A DNA stretch of 13,988 nucleotides from Chryseomicrobium palamuruense (GCF_042649045.1 NZ_JBHSEF010000017.1:1-13988); one strand, 5' to 3'. Shown: positions 4,883 through 13,873, counted from the stretch's first letter. The notes: a model not told the origin generated them from the sequence alone. Numbers and translations are program-made.

Positions 4883-6115
4883 TTATAATGCGTTATTGTC
4901 TGTTAACTCCATTGTCAATTCAACCAGTTTTCCTTGGCGGTATACTTTCACCGTCATCGAGTCTCCCACTTCTTTTTCTGTGTACAAATACTGGCGAAGT
5001 TCGAGCATGTTTTCAATCTTTTCGCCATCCATTTCAACAACGACGTCGTACTGCTTCATACCTGCCGCTGCGGCTGGTGAATTTTCAAGAACATCGTCTA
5101 CTACGACACCTGTGGTTACATCATTCGGAAGCTTCAATGTCTCTTCCTGATGGAAAGACGGTACTTGTTCGACATCAATCAATGTTACACCCATGGACGG
5201 GCGTTTCACTTCTCCGTAATGCTCCAAGTCTTCAATGACCGGAATCGCAGAGTTGATTGGAATCGCTAGACCAATTCCTTCGACGGTTGTTTGAGAAATC
5301 TTCATCGAGTTGATTCCGATTAGTTGGCCTGCAATATTAATCAGTGCGCCACCACTATTCCCCGGGTTGATCGCGGCATCGGTCTGAAGCACTTCTGTCT
5401 GCCAGTCTTGTTGACCATCTTGGTTGAGATCCACCGGAATCACACGTTCTTTCCCGGATAAAATTCCTGTTGTCACCGATCCGAAGAAATCAAGACCGAG
5501 TGGATTTCCGATTGCAATGACCGGTTCACCTTGTGTGAGTGCCTCAGAGTCTCCAAATTCAATCACGGTTTCCACATCCGCTGCGTCCATTTCAAGAACA
5601 GCTAAGTCTGTCCACACGTCACTTCCAACAAGCTCTGCATTGACTTTCTTCCCGCCTTCAAGTGTGACTTCAATCGACGTTGCTCCGTCCACCACATGAT
5701 GGTTTGTCACGACAAATGCGCGGTCACCTTCTACTTTATAAATAACACCCGAGCCTGTTCCCGCTTCTTGTTCACCTTGCTGGCTGCTCCAGAAATCACT
5801 GACTTCCTGCAGATTCGTGACTCCGACGACAGCGGCTGAGGTCTTTTCCACCGCACCCGTAATATCACTTGTCACGTTCGTGCTGACTTGTTGGGTGGAG
5901 GTGATGTTGCCATTTGAGTTTGACGCTCCGGAATTGTTCGGAAGTGCGTTTTGTAGGTTTGGCATGAGAAGCCATAATAACAGTGCCCCGACGAGCACCC
6001 CGGAAAGGCCACTTAAAAAGTATCCGACTATACCTCGTTTCTTTTCTGGTTTCTCCGACCGCTTCGGTGGTGTTGGTTCTTCTTCGTATGGATTATATGG
6101 TTTGTATCCGTCCAT
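4883..6115 (-). CDS. htrC: HtrA/DegP-type membrane-anchored serine protease
   Basis: The 410-aa protein has a cytoplasmic Pro/Lys/Glu-rich N-terminus (1-28), one membrane helix (about 31-53), a Ser/Asn linker, a trypsin-like domain (about 90-290) and one PDZ domain (about 305-405). The triad is visible: His140 in T-N-H-H-V-V, Asp170 in T-D-L-A-V and Ser254 in G-N-S-G-G. It would face outward and degrade or refold damaged secreted proteins. Its position after walJ matches htrC (yyxA) of B. subtilis. The frame stays open to 6310, but the extra residues are unlike the family and cover the promoter region. ATG 6115 has AAAGGAG nine bases upstream, whereas ATG 6124 directly touches that site. It has its own upstream region, between the walJ terminator and the start, with a tandem 11-bp repeat that may bind a regulator. 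Confidence 0.96.
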   Translation of the reverse strand: MDGYKPYNPYEEEPTPPKRSEKPEKKRGIVGYFLSGLSGVLVGALLLWLLMPNLQNALPNNSGASNSNGNITSTQQVSTNVTSDITGAVEKTSAAVVGVTNLQEVSDFWSSQQGEQEAGTGSGVIYKVEGDRAFVVTNHHVVDGATSIEVTLEGGKKVNAELVGSDVWTDLAVLEMDAADVETVIEFGDSEALTQGEPVIAIGNPLGLDFFGSVTTGILSGKERVIPVDLNQDGQQDWQTEVLQTDAAINPGNSGGALINIAGQLIGINSMKISQTTVEGIGLAIPINSAIPVIEDLEHYGEVKRPSMGVTLIDVEQVPSFHQEETLKLPNDVTTGVVVDDVLENSPAAAAGMKQYDVVVEMDGEKIENMLELRQYLYTEKEVGDSMTVKVYRQGKLVELTMELTDNNAL

Positions 6116-6139
6116 CCCGTTCATCTCCTTTAATCTGTC

Positions 6140-6183
6140 TCTATATGTAATGTACCCAATGAAGATGAAAATTAGATGAAAAT
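6140..6183 (-). promoter_or_regulatory. htrC upstream region with tandem ATTTTCATCT repeat and weak promoter
   Basis: On the minus strand ATTTTCATCT occurs twice (6174-6183 and 6163-6172) with an 11-base period, so both copies lie on the same face of the helix. The second copy contains TTCATC (6164-6169), which could act as a -35 with TATAGA (6140-6145) 18 bases downstream. Tandem sites at one helical turn are typical for OmpR-type response regulators. Control by a CssR-like regulator, as for B. subtilis htrA/htrB, is a guess. Confidence 0.45.
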
Positions 6184-6199
6184 TGGATAAAAGTTTGCT

Positions 6200-6230
6200 A
6201 AAAAAGCCAGCCTCTAGAAAAGAGACTGGC
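6200..6230 (-). terminator. Terminator after walJ, end of the Wal operon
   Basis: On the minus strand GCCAG-T-CTCT pairs with AGAG-G-CTGGC across TTTCT, then TTTTTT follows (6200-6205). Outer arms are 6206-6210 and 6226-6230. It lies ten bases after the walJ stop and separates the operon from htrC. Confidence 0.85.
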
Positions 6231-6239
6231 TGGACGAAC

Positions 6240-7028
6240 TTATACTTCCACAAGTGGCGTCGGACGATCTGCATCCGTTTCATGGAGATGGACGAACTCG
6301 CCGGGAACAACGCCGCACGACTTGAGTGTCTGTTCGACGCTCATGTTGGCAAGGTCTTTCATATTGTTGTCTTTACTCAAATGCGACAAATAGATCTGTG
6401 TCGGTTTCACATCGACCACTTCACTCATGGCAACGGCCGCATCTTCATTGGATACGTGACCAACGTCAGATAAAATTCGACGTTTGACTGACCACGGGTA
6501 GCGCCCCATCTGCAGCATGCCCACGTCGTGGTTGCTTTCAAAGACAAACGCGTCCGACCCGCGAATGTGGCCTTTCATGCGGTCACTCACATAACCCGTA
6601 TCTGTAATGAGCGCGAGCTTCCGTCCGTTCTCATGAAACACGTAGAACATCGGCTCTGCCGCATCGTGTGATACTTGGAACGACTGGATATCGATGCTTC
6701 CAAACGACTTCATCGTCTCCATATCAAACTGGAATCGCTGGTCGGTCGGTATGACACCGAGGTGATGATCCATCGCCTGCCACGTTTTCGCGTTTGCATA
6801 GACCGGCACTTTGTATTTGCGGGCCATGACACCCAGGCCCTTTATATGATCACTGTGTTCATGCGTCACCAAGATGCCTGTAAGACGCTTGGCATCCCGG
6901 TCGATCTGCTGAAACAGCTGCTCCATTTTTTTACCGCTTAACCCGGCATCCACTAAAAAGGAGTGGTCGTCATTTTCAACGTAGATGGCGTTGCCTGTAC
7001 TGCCACTCGCCAATACACTAAATCTCAT
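6240..7028 (-). CDS. walJ: Metallo-beta-lactamase-fold protein WalJ (YycJ)
   Basis: The 262-aa protein begins M-R-F-S-V-L-A-S-G-S-T-G-N-A, as in YycJ/VicX proteins, and carries the T-H-E-H-S-D-H metal motif (55-61) with H121-D122 and D143 as likely further ligands. The fold is that of a binuclear metal hydrolase. For B. subtilis YycJ a 5'-to-3' DNA exonuclease activity linked to mismatch repair has been described, as I recall. There is no signal peptide, so it is cytoplasmic. GAGGAG for this gene overlaps the end of walI, and only six bases separate the walI stop from this ATG. It is the last gene of the Wal operon and is followed by a terminator. Confidence 0.95.
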   Translation of the reverse strand: MRFSVLASGSTGNAIYVENDDHSFLVDAGLSGKKMEQLFQQIDRDAKRLTGILVTHEHSDHIKGLGVMARKYKVPVYANAKTWQAMDHHLGVIPTDQRFQFDMETMKSFGSIDIQSFQVSHDAAEPMFYVFHENGRKLALITDTGYVSDRMKGHIRGSDAFVFESNHDVGMLQMGRYPWSVKRRILSDVGHVSNEDAAVAMSEVVDVKPTQIYLSHLSKDNNMKDLANMSVEQTLKSCGVVPGEFVHLHETDADRPTPLVEV

Positions 7029-7034
7029 GATGTT

Positions 7035-7850
7035 CTACTCCTCTGTATCGTCTGACTCTTCTGAGTCAATCGGAATGTCCAGCACACGGCTGTCGATCGC
7101 ATTGACGAAGTACTCTTTCATTGTACCATCTGGAAGCTCAATCAACACGGACCACGTCGGTGAAAATACTTGCGTCTCCCCAAGTTGTGCGAGTGTCGAA
7201 TACCCAAGTTCGACATTTATCACGTCAGACCCTGGTTGCAGCAGGGCACGATTATACAGCACTTCAATGGCACTCATATACGAAATCAGAGTGCGTTCCT
7301 CGTTGTAATCTTCGAGATTGTCGAGATACGTCTGTGTGAAGCCTGTGACTTCGTTGTTCTCATTCCACGTGATCTCAATCGTGGCTTTCGTATTGTAATA
7401 GACATCGCGTTCATTCACTTGCTGGAAGAACACCGCGGTCCGCGATTCCGCATCTGAAGACCAGATCTCATACTCGTCTCCATTAAATGCATGCTCTTGC
7501 ACAATCGTTTCTAGATCCATCGTCTCGGAGACGGCGACTGGTTCCATTAAGGTACCCATTAAAACATCTGCGGATTCGATTGTCACTGCGACATTTTCAA
7601 GCATGTCCAGTTCTTCCGGTGTAAAGTTATGAACTGTTCCAGAAACGTACGCCACTTGATTCGGCATATTCGCAAGTCGCGGAACTTCAATATTATCCAT
7701 CGTTAAGCTCTCTTCAATCGGCGTCGTCCCTGTGAGCGTGCCTTGGAGACCAATCGACTCGTTATAGCGGTCTAAGTAGAGCCACATCAACATGACGTTC
7801 AGGATGGAAAACACGACGATAAAAATCGTTTTGGTTCTACTCCAATCCAA
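7035..7850 (-). CDS. walI: WalRK regulatory membrane protein WalI (YycI)
   Basis: A 271-aa protein with one N-terminal membrane helix (about 6-27) and a large extracytoplasmic domain with the usual YycI features. YycI and YycH bind WalK through their membrane helices and tune its activity: negatively in B. subtilis, positively in S. aureus. The frame is open to 7898, but the start is set at TTG 7850: the protein then begins (M)-D-W-S-R-T-K-T-I-F, as YycI proteins do, and AGGAGGT lies seven bases upstream. This start overlaps the last 14 bases of walH, whose C-terminal codons carry the ribosome site, implying translational coupling. Confidence 0.94.
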   Translation of the reverse strand: MDWSRTKTIFIVVFSILNVMLMWLYLDRYNESIGLQGTLTGTTPIEESLTMDNIEVPRLANMPNQVAYVSGTVHNFTPEELDMLENVAVTIESADVLMGTLMEPVAVSETMDLETIVQEHAFNGDEYEIWSSDAESRTAVFFQQVNERDVYYNTKATIEITWNENNEVTGFTQTYLDNLEDYNEERTLISYMSAIEVLYNRALLQPGSDVINVELGYSTLAQLGETQVFSPTWSVLIELPDGTMKEYFVNAIDSRVLDIPIDSEESDDTEE

Positions 7851-9171
7851 TCGCGCCACCTCCTGACACTTCTGGTACAATGCGTACCCACGTTCCACTT
7901 ACTTGATAGTACCAATATGGCTCGAGCACCAAGATTGGCTGAGACGGGTCCCGTCGGACGTAGTATCCCGGCTTGATGTCTGTAATTAAATTCACATCGA
8001 TGTTTTCTTGAGACGCCAGGTAGTCGTAGATAAATTGACCGGACGGCAACTGCTTACGAGCTGTCCGGAACGGAGACGATTGATTCAGCGTGTAATACGG
8101 ACGAATATACCGATACACATCGTTCAGTCCCCAGTACTGCGTAAGGTCTGTGGCCATTGAATCACTATAGACAGGCAGACCTTTCAAGTGCAGCTGATAG
8201 GAAATCTGCTGCGTGTTGGCATTGATTCGGCTGAGACGATAATCGTCCGTCCACCCCTCATGCTCATTCACAAATTCAATACTATTTGTAATCAGTCGCG
8301 CAGAATCTCCAGGAAGTTCCGTTTCGGAAGCCGGATGGACATAACTAATTCGGCGCGGACCGTAATCAATATTCATTAATGCACTGTCATCGGTATACTG
8401 CTGAGAAGCGGCCCCAACAGGATTGCTTCGCACCATGTTCGGATTCGTGAACAGGGCGTTTTTAAATTTCTCTGGAGAAATCTCTTCCAGTCCAAATGTA
8501 TATTCTTCTAAAGGAAGTTGCACCGACGAGACATAGAGCGACAATTGATTTTCACGGCCAATCTCGTTATAAATTGGCAGACGACGATCCATATCCTCTA
8601 CACGCATCAAGAAATCTTGAACATCTGAATTCAAGACGTCCGCTTCAAAAATTCGCTGAGACACGGTATTGATAAATGTCACATGCGCATTTAACCCATT
8701 CGCTCCACTTTCCCAGTGAACGGCAAGGTGATCAAACGAAAAGTCTGGTATAGCTTCATCTGCAAACGGAATGACTTGGCGGAAACTTTGAATCGGAATT
8801 TCTGTCGGATACGAAAAGACAATCTGGTTCTGCGCCCGGAGTGCCGTATTGATTTCATCCGGTTGTGCTTCATTATCGATGAGCCTCGGCGAATCGAGGG
8901 ACCACATTCGCATCAGACCGAGCGTCCCGTCCATCTCATTCGAACTCAAGGAGCCTTTCATTCCGGCTGCCCCGCTGTAACTAAGAAGCATACGGTATGG
9001 CTTGACGACATCGCTCGTCCGCTTCTTCTCCGCAATGGCAATATCAATGACCGGCGGTGTATCACGGATAGCGTACGGCGGTGTATAGGTCCAGATAGAG
9101 AACGTTAACAGCATACTAAGCGCAATCAGAATCACGAGTACGGCACTTTTCACATGTTCTAAATACCTCAT
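7837..9171 (-). CDS. walH: WalRK regulatory membrane protein WalH (YycH)
   Basis: A 444-aa YycH protein: a short N-terminus, one membrane helix (about 9-28, rich in V, L, I), then a large extracytoplasmic region containing A-V-H-W-E and Y-V-H-P-A-S. It forms a complex with WalI and WalK at the membrane. The ATG at 9171 overlaps the walK stop in an ATGA, the common layout for coupled genes. An alternative GTG at 9177 is five bases after AGGAG and would add two residues, so the true start is not settled between these. The 3' end overlaps walI by 14 bases. Confidence 0.94.
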   Translation of the reverse strand: MRYLEHVKSAVLVILIALSMLLTFSIWTYTPPYAIRDTPPVIDIAIAEKKRTSDVVKPYRMLLSYSGAAGMKGSLSSNEMDGTLGLMRMWSLDSPRLIDNEAQPDEINTALRAQNQIVFSYPTEIPIQSFRQVIPFADEAIPDFSFDHLAVHWESGANGLNAHVTFINTVSQRIFEADVLNSDVQDFLMRVEDMDRRLPIYNEIGRENQLSLYVSSVQLPLEEYTFGLEEISPEKFKNALFTNPNMVRSNPVGAASQQYTDDSALMNIDYGPRRISYVHPASETELPGDSARLITNSIEFVNEHEGWTDDYRLSRINANTQQISYQLHLKGLPVYSDSMATDLTQYWGLNDVYRYIRPYYTLNQSSPFRTARKQLPSGQFIYDYLASQENIDVNLITDIKPGYYVRRDPSQPILVLEPYWYYQVSGTWVRIVPEVSGGGAIGLE

Positions 9172-10988
9172 TCCCACTCACTCTCCTCTGGCTCGACCAT
9201 CAGCGTAAAGAAGATCGTCGTTCCGTACCCTTCTTCACTTTCCGCCCAAATTCGACCACCGTGTGCTTCAATCATTTCCCGGGCAATAGCGAGCCCAAGC
9301 CCTGTTCCACCCATGGAACGTGCGCGTGCACGGTCGACACGATAGAAACGGTCAAAAATACGGTCGACATTTTCTTTCGGAATTCCCATTCCGTCATCCG
9401 AAATCATCACTTGCATAAAGCCGTCCTTCACCGTAAAGCCGAAACGTACGGTTCCTCCGTCCGGTGAATACTTCAGTGCGTTCGAGATGATGTTGTCGAT
9501 GACTTGCGTCAATTTGTCCGGGTCAATAGCAACAAAATATTCTTTCTCCGGAAGCATGCGGGAGAACGCCACGTTCTGTGACTTCGACATTTCGAACCGG
9601 TCAATGATGCGGTGGAAGAACTGATTGAAGTTCACCACTTCGATTGTCAGGTCATAGTCGCGACTGTCCATTTTCGACAGCTGTAACAGGTCGTTGACGA
9701 GGCGAATCATCCGTGCAGTTTCCGTCTGTGTGACTTGCAGGAAGTTCGGTGCAATCGTCTCGTCTTTCCAGGCGCCTTCTGCGAGGGCTTCTAAATAACT
9801 GCTCATCGTTGTCAGTGGGGTGCGTAATTCGTGGGATACGTTCGCAACGAACTCACGACGCTCCATGTCGATCTTCTCTTGTTCCGTGATGTCATGCAGG
9901 ACAGCAATGAGTCCGTTCACAAAACCCGTCTCTTTTTGAATGACCGAGAAGTTCGCGCGTAAAATATACGGCATTTCATGTGTACTATAGTCGAGAGACA
10001 TCGGCTCTTGTTGGTGGATGAGATCTTCGAACGTCGTATCTTGGTCGATCTGCAGCACCGACGTAATCGGGCGATTCAACACGCTGTCGCGGCTGACCTT
10101 CAAAAGCTCGAGTGCCGGGTCGTTGATCAGGATGATGCGGCCTTTGCGATCGGTTGCAAGTACCCCATCTGTCATGTTGGATAGGACGGAAGCGAGTTTC
10201 CGTCGTTCCGCATCGGTCGTCGACTGGGCCTCTTGCAAGCGGTTTGTTAAATGGTTGAACGCAATCGCCAGTTGACCGATTTCATCGTCGCCGTAAACTT
10301 TTACCTTACGCGAGAAGTTCCCACGTGCCATCGCCTGCGCCTGTTTCCGCATATCCGAGATCGGATGCGTGATGGTCTGCGCGATAAAGATCCCTAAGAT
10401 GATCGTGATCGCGAGAGAGACAGCGGTTCCCCCAGCAAGAATCTGATTGATTTCATCCATCTGGCTATAGACGTTTTCAATGTTCGACTCTATGTAAAGT
10501 GCACCGATGACGTCTCCTTGCCACGTGATCGGTACCGACAAGATCCAAATACGTTCGCGAGATATCTCGTCTAATGAAATAACGTTTTCCGGATTTTCTG
10601 AACTGATGGTCCGGCGAACCAGTTCGTCCACAGACCGTTGACCGACGATGCCTTGATTATCGGAATCCGAAGTTCCTAGGATTTGATACCTTTCGTCGAT
10701 AACGCGAATCTCTTTAATGTCGCTTGAATTAAGTCCAGCCAAAATAGAACGCAGACTCTGTTCTTGAGTCGCGTCCTCTTCGGAACGTTCGCGGATCATC
10801 TCTTCACGTACGCTAAATTCAATTAGGCTGACCCGGTCCGTGACGGAATCTTGGAAGTTCGTGACGAATGAATCTTCCAATTCACGGACAAAGTACAGCC
10901 CAATGATTTGCATCGCAATTAAGATCAGCAAAATATAGATCAAAACGATTTTGACATGGATTGATTTTAAAAATCCCACTCTATGCAT
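9168..10988 (-). CDS. walK: Essential sensor histidine kinase WalK (YycG)
   Basis: The 606-aa protein has two membrane helices (about 11-33 and 183-205) around an extracytoplasmic sensor loop, a HAMP domain (204-256), a PAS domain (about 262-367), the dimerisation domain with the phosphoacceptor His386 in V-S-H-E-L-R-T-P, and an ATPase domain: N-box N-I-I-S-N-A-L-K-Y-S near 499-508, D-D-G-M-G-I-P (531-537), F-D-R-F-Y-R and G-G-T-G-L-G-L-A (560-567). It senses wall synthesis state and phosphorylates WalR. His365 and Glu369 in L-H-D-I-T-E correspond to metal-site residues reported for S. aureus WalK. Its partner H-x-x-D appears here as N-M-T-D (271-274), so the same site may be altered. The ATG at 10988 lies five bases after the walR stop, with AGGAG nearby. 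Length and order are normal. Confidence 0.98.
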   Translation of the reverse strand: MHRVGFLKSIHVKIVLIYILLILIAMQIIGLYFVRELEDSFVTNFQDSVTDRVSLIEFSVREEMIRERSEEDATQEQSLRSILAGLNSSDIKEIRVIDERYQILGTSDSDNQGIVGQRSVDELVRRTISSENPENVISLDEISRERIWILSVPITWQGDVIGALYIESNIENVYSQMDEINQILAGGTAVSLAITIILGIFIAQTITHPISDMRKQAQAMARGNFSRKVKVYGDDEIGQLAIAFNHLTNRLQEAQSTTDAERRKLASVLSNMTDGVLATDRKGRIILINDPALELLKVSRDSVLNRPITSVLQIDQDTTFEDLIHQQEPMSLDYSTHEMPYILRANFSVIQKETGFVNGLIAVLHDITEQEKIDMERREFVANVSHELRTPLTTMSSYLEALAEGAWKDETIAPNFLQVTQTETARMIRLVNDLLQLSKMDSRDYDLTIEVVNFNQFFHRIIDRFEMSKSQNVAFSRMLPEKEYFVAIDPDKLTQVIDNIISNALKYSPDGGTVRFGFTVKDGFMQVMISDDGMGIPKENVDRIFDRFYRVDRARARSMGGTGLGLAIAREMIEAHGGRIWAESEEGYGTTIFFTLMVEPEESEWE

Positions 10989-10993
10989 TCCTT

Positions 10994-11701
10994 CTACTCC
11001 TGTTCAGGACTGCGCAGGTAATACCCGACTCCTCGGCGAGTGACGATCCAGTTTGGATGACTCGGATTGTCTTCAATCTTTTCGCGTAGACGACGAATGG
11101 TTACGTCAACTGTGCGTACATCCCCGAAATAATCGTAACCCCATACCGTTTGCAGTAAATGTTCCCGTGTCATCACTTGACCTGTATGTTTCGCCAAGTA
11201 GTGTAATAGTTCAAATTCGCGGTGTGTCAGTTCAATCGCCTCGTCACGTTTCATGACCATATAGGCGTCCGGTTGGATCGTTAGCGGCCCAATGTGAATG
11301 TCATTCGAGCTCGGCTCTACGTCTTCAGCAGGTAGCACTTGTGAACGTCGCATATTAGCTTTTACGCGTGCAATCAATTCTCGTGTAGAGAATGGTTTGG
11401 TCACATAGTCATCCGCACCAAGTTCAAGACCTAGGACTTTATCGATTTCGGAGTCTTTGGCAGTAAGCATGATAATCGGAAATTCATGTTTTTTCCGGAC
11501 TTCACGGCACACTTCCATGCCATCTCTTCCCGGTAACATGATATCTAATAGCATCAAGTCTGGCTGAAACTCTTCCACTTTTGTAAGAGCTTCTTCCCCA
11601 TCATAGGCACACTCGACTTGGTAGCCTTCTTTTTTTAAGTTAAACTGCAGAATGTCAGCAATCGGTTTTTCGTCGTCAACGACAAGTATTTTCTTGTTCA
11701 T
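10994..11701 (-). CDS. walR: Essential response regulator WalR (YycF)
   Basis: A 235-aa OmpR-type regulator. The receiver domain (1-118) has the acidic pair D9-D10, phosphoacceptor Asp53 in L-L-D-I-M-L-P-G, Thr80 and Lys102. Thr101 in V-T-K-P-F is the residue phosphorylated by the Ser/Thr kinase PrkC/Stk1 in relatives. The C-terminal winged helix (about 133-232) contains R-T-V-D-V-T-I-R-R-L-R-E-K-I-E and ends R-R-G-V-G-Y-Y-L-R. WalR controls peptidoglycan hydrolase genes by binding TGTWAH-N5-TGTWAH. GGAGGGG lies six bases before the ATG. It is the first gene of the operon; I could not fix its promoter. The M23 peptidase gene upstream is a probable target. Confidence 0.98.
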   Translation of the reverse strand: MNKKILVVDDEKPIADILQFNLKKEGYQVECAYDGEEALTKVEEFQPDLMLLDIMLPGRDGMEVCREVRKKHEFPIIMLTAKDSEIDKVLGLELGADDYVTKPFSTRELIARVKANMRRSQVLPAEDVEPSSNDIHIGPLTIQPDAYMVMKRDEAIELTHREFELLHYLAKHTGQVMTREHLLQTVWGYDYFGDVRTVDVTIRRLREKIEDNPSHPNWIVTRRGVGYYLRSPEQE

Positions 11702-11820
11702 CTATTTCCCCTCCAACCTTCTATCAAATTGACCCGCTTTTCTCTCTATTTACTCTTAACAATACCATGACCACGTTATTTTCGCATGTATTTCCCGTCA
11801 TTGTCGGATTTCGTCGAATT

Positions 11821-11834
11821 ATTTCCCGGGAAAT
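11821..11834. promoter_or_regulatory. Perfect 14-bp palindrome upstream of walR
   Basis: ATTTCCCGGGAAAT has no spacer between its arms and lies about 120 bases before the walR start. It could be an operator for a dimeric protein, or part of the neighbouring repeat element. No regulator is assigned. Confidence 0.35.
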
Positions 11835-11840
11835 GTACCA

Positions 11841-11994
11841 AGATGTGGAGAACGCTCGTTCAGAAACCCAGAGCTAAGACGGGGGCTCCATAAATGCGCT
11901 CTTTGCATTTCTGAAGGTCACGGCTTAGTGAAAGGGTTTCTAGCGTTCGCAACTCGATAACACCTAGATGTGGAGCAGGCTCATCCAGAAACCC
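11841..11994. repeat. Composite intergenic repeat: 29-bp direct repeat around an inverted repeat
   Basis: AGATGTGGAG followed by GCTC and CAGAAACCC occurs at 11841-11869 and 11966-11994 (25 of 29 bases equal, 125 bases apart). Between them GGGTTTCTAGCGTTC (11934-11948) is inverted to GAACGCT...AGAAACCC of the first copy. CTAAG (11874-11878) with CTTAG (11924-11928) and an inner AAATGC/GCATTT stem would extend this into a long imperfect hairpin. It looks like a dispersed intergenic repeat or a structured RNA; no protein is encoded. Confidence 0.6.
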
Positions 11995-12027
11995 GATTCT
12001 ATATAAATATGAAGTAGTTTGAATCTC

Positions 12028-12131
12028 ATTAGTACACTAATTGCTTTTATTAGGACATTATTTCTTTTGATTAGAACACTAATTCTCTTGATTAGTACAC
12101 TATTTCTTTTCATTAGATCATTACTCGAATT
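12028..12131. repeat. 21-bp tandem repeat, nearly five units
   Basis: Units start at 12028, 12049, 12070, 12091 and 12112 (the last one degenerate). The common pattern is ATTAGNACACTAATT followed by CTTTTG-like bases. Because 21 is a multiple of three, the minus strand translates to a seven-residue repeat (V-L-I-K-R), but there is no sign that this is expressed. It behaves like a minisatellite likely to vary in copy number between strains. Confidence 0.8.
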
Positions 12132-12172
12132 ATGGAAACTAATTCGCTCGCTCAACTACCGCCACCTATAAC

Positions 12173-12202
12173 AAAAACCGTCCACACGTGGACGGTTTTT
12201 TC
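12173..12202. terminator. Terminator of the M23 peptidase gene
   Basis: CCGTCCAC (12178-12185) pairs with GTGGACGG (12188-12195), flanked by AAAAA and TTTTTT so that it can work in either direction. It lies just past the stop at 12205. The two-base gap means the top pair of the stem probably opens to form the loop. Confidence 0.88.
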
Positions 12203-12204
12203 TA

Positions 12205-13680
<1,476 letters not shown>

Positions 13681-13703
13681 GATAAAGCTCCTTCCGATTG
13701 TTA

Positions 13704-13717
13704 AGACAGTTCTGTCT
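13704..13717. promoter_or_regulatory. Operator-like inverted repeat in the M23 gene leader
   Basis: AGACAGTTCTGTCT has perfect 6-bp arms around a 2-base centre. It lies between the predicted start of transcription (about 13727) and the ribosome site, where a bound repressor would block transcription. The protein that would bind it is unknown. Confidence 0.4.
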
Positions 13718-13733
13718 AATTTCATGCCCTTCT

Positions 13734-13763
13734 AATTTACCATAAATTTTAAATCAAAGTGAA
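13734..13763 (-). promoter_or_regulatory. Candidate promoter of the M23 peptidase gene
   Basis: On the minus strand TTCACT (13758-13763) is followed after 18 bases by TAAATT (13734-13739), preceded by TGG, which gives an extended -10 (TG-N). Each hexamer matches the consensus at four positions. Transcription would start near 13727, leaving a leader of about 47 bases. Confidence 0.5.
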
Positions 13764-13777
13764 CGGATAGACCCCTT

Positions 13778-13794
13778 TGTAATGAAACTGTGAA
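13778..13794 (+). promoter_or_regulatory. walR box: Candidate WalR binding site
   Basis: TGTAAT-GAAAC-TGTGAA matches the WalR consensus TGTWAH-N5-TGTWAH at 11 of 12 defined positions. It ends 14 bases upstream of the predicted -35 of the M23 gene (about -51 to -67), a suitable place for activation, and WalR regulons typically contain LysM and M23-type wall hydrolases. The motif is on the strand opposite to the gene, which lowers certainty. Confidence 0.55.
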
Positions 13795-13873
13795 ATTGAT
13801 TCCTCATTATCCCAAAAAATATAAATGTTTTCCTTAAATTTATTTCTTTTAGCATGTTTTATATGTCTTTTAT

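Larger units (their letters stand above)
11702..12204. other. Non-coding region between walR and the M23 gene
   Basis: I see no credible gene in these 503 bases. Next to walR is a stretch (11702-11820) that must hold the operon promoter, although no convincing -35/-10 pair is visible; TATTTCCCG occurs there at 11789-11797 and again at 11820-11828. Further away come a 14-bp palindrome, a folded repeat element, a 21-bp minisatellite and the terminator of the M23 gene, each listed separately. Confidence 0.6.

Noticed and set aside
4857..6179. Several plus-strand frames opposite htrC
   Set aside because: They are antisense shadows of a clearly coding gene with intact motifs.
6116..6310. Longer htrC start at 6310
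   Set aside because: It would run through the walJ terminator and the promoter region, adds residues unlike the family, and lacks a ribosome site as good as that of ATG 6115.
9261..10275. Plus-strand frames opposite walK
   Set aside because: Antisense shadows without ribosome sites or recognisable domains.
11736..11765. WalR box controlling its own gene (TGTTAA-N5-AATAGA on the minus strand)
   Set aside because: The second half-site matches only about half of the consensus, so autoregulation is not supported.
12028..12131. Possible CRISPR array
   Set aside because: The units are directly adjacent and diverge from each other; there are no unique spacers between identical repeats and no cas genes.
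11964..12155. 63-aa minus-strand frame with V-L-I-K-R heptad repeats
   Set aside because: It is the translation of the 21-bp minisatellite plus part of the neighbouring repeat, and it has no convincing ribosome site or known domain.
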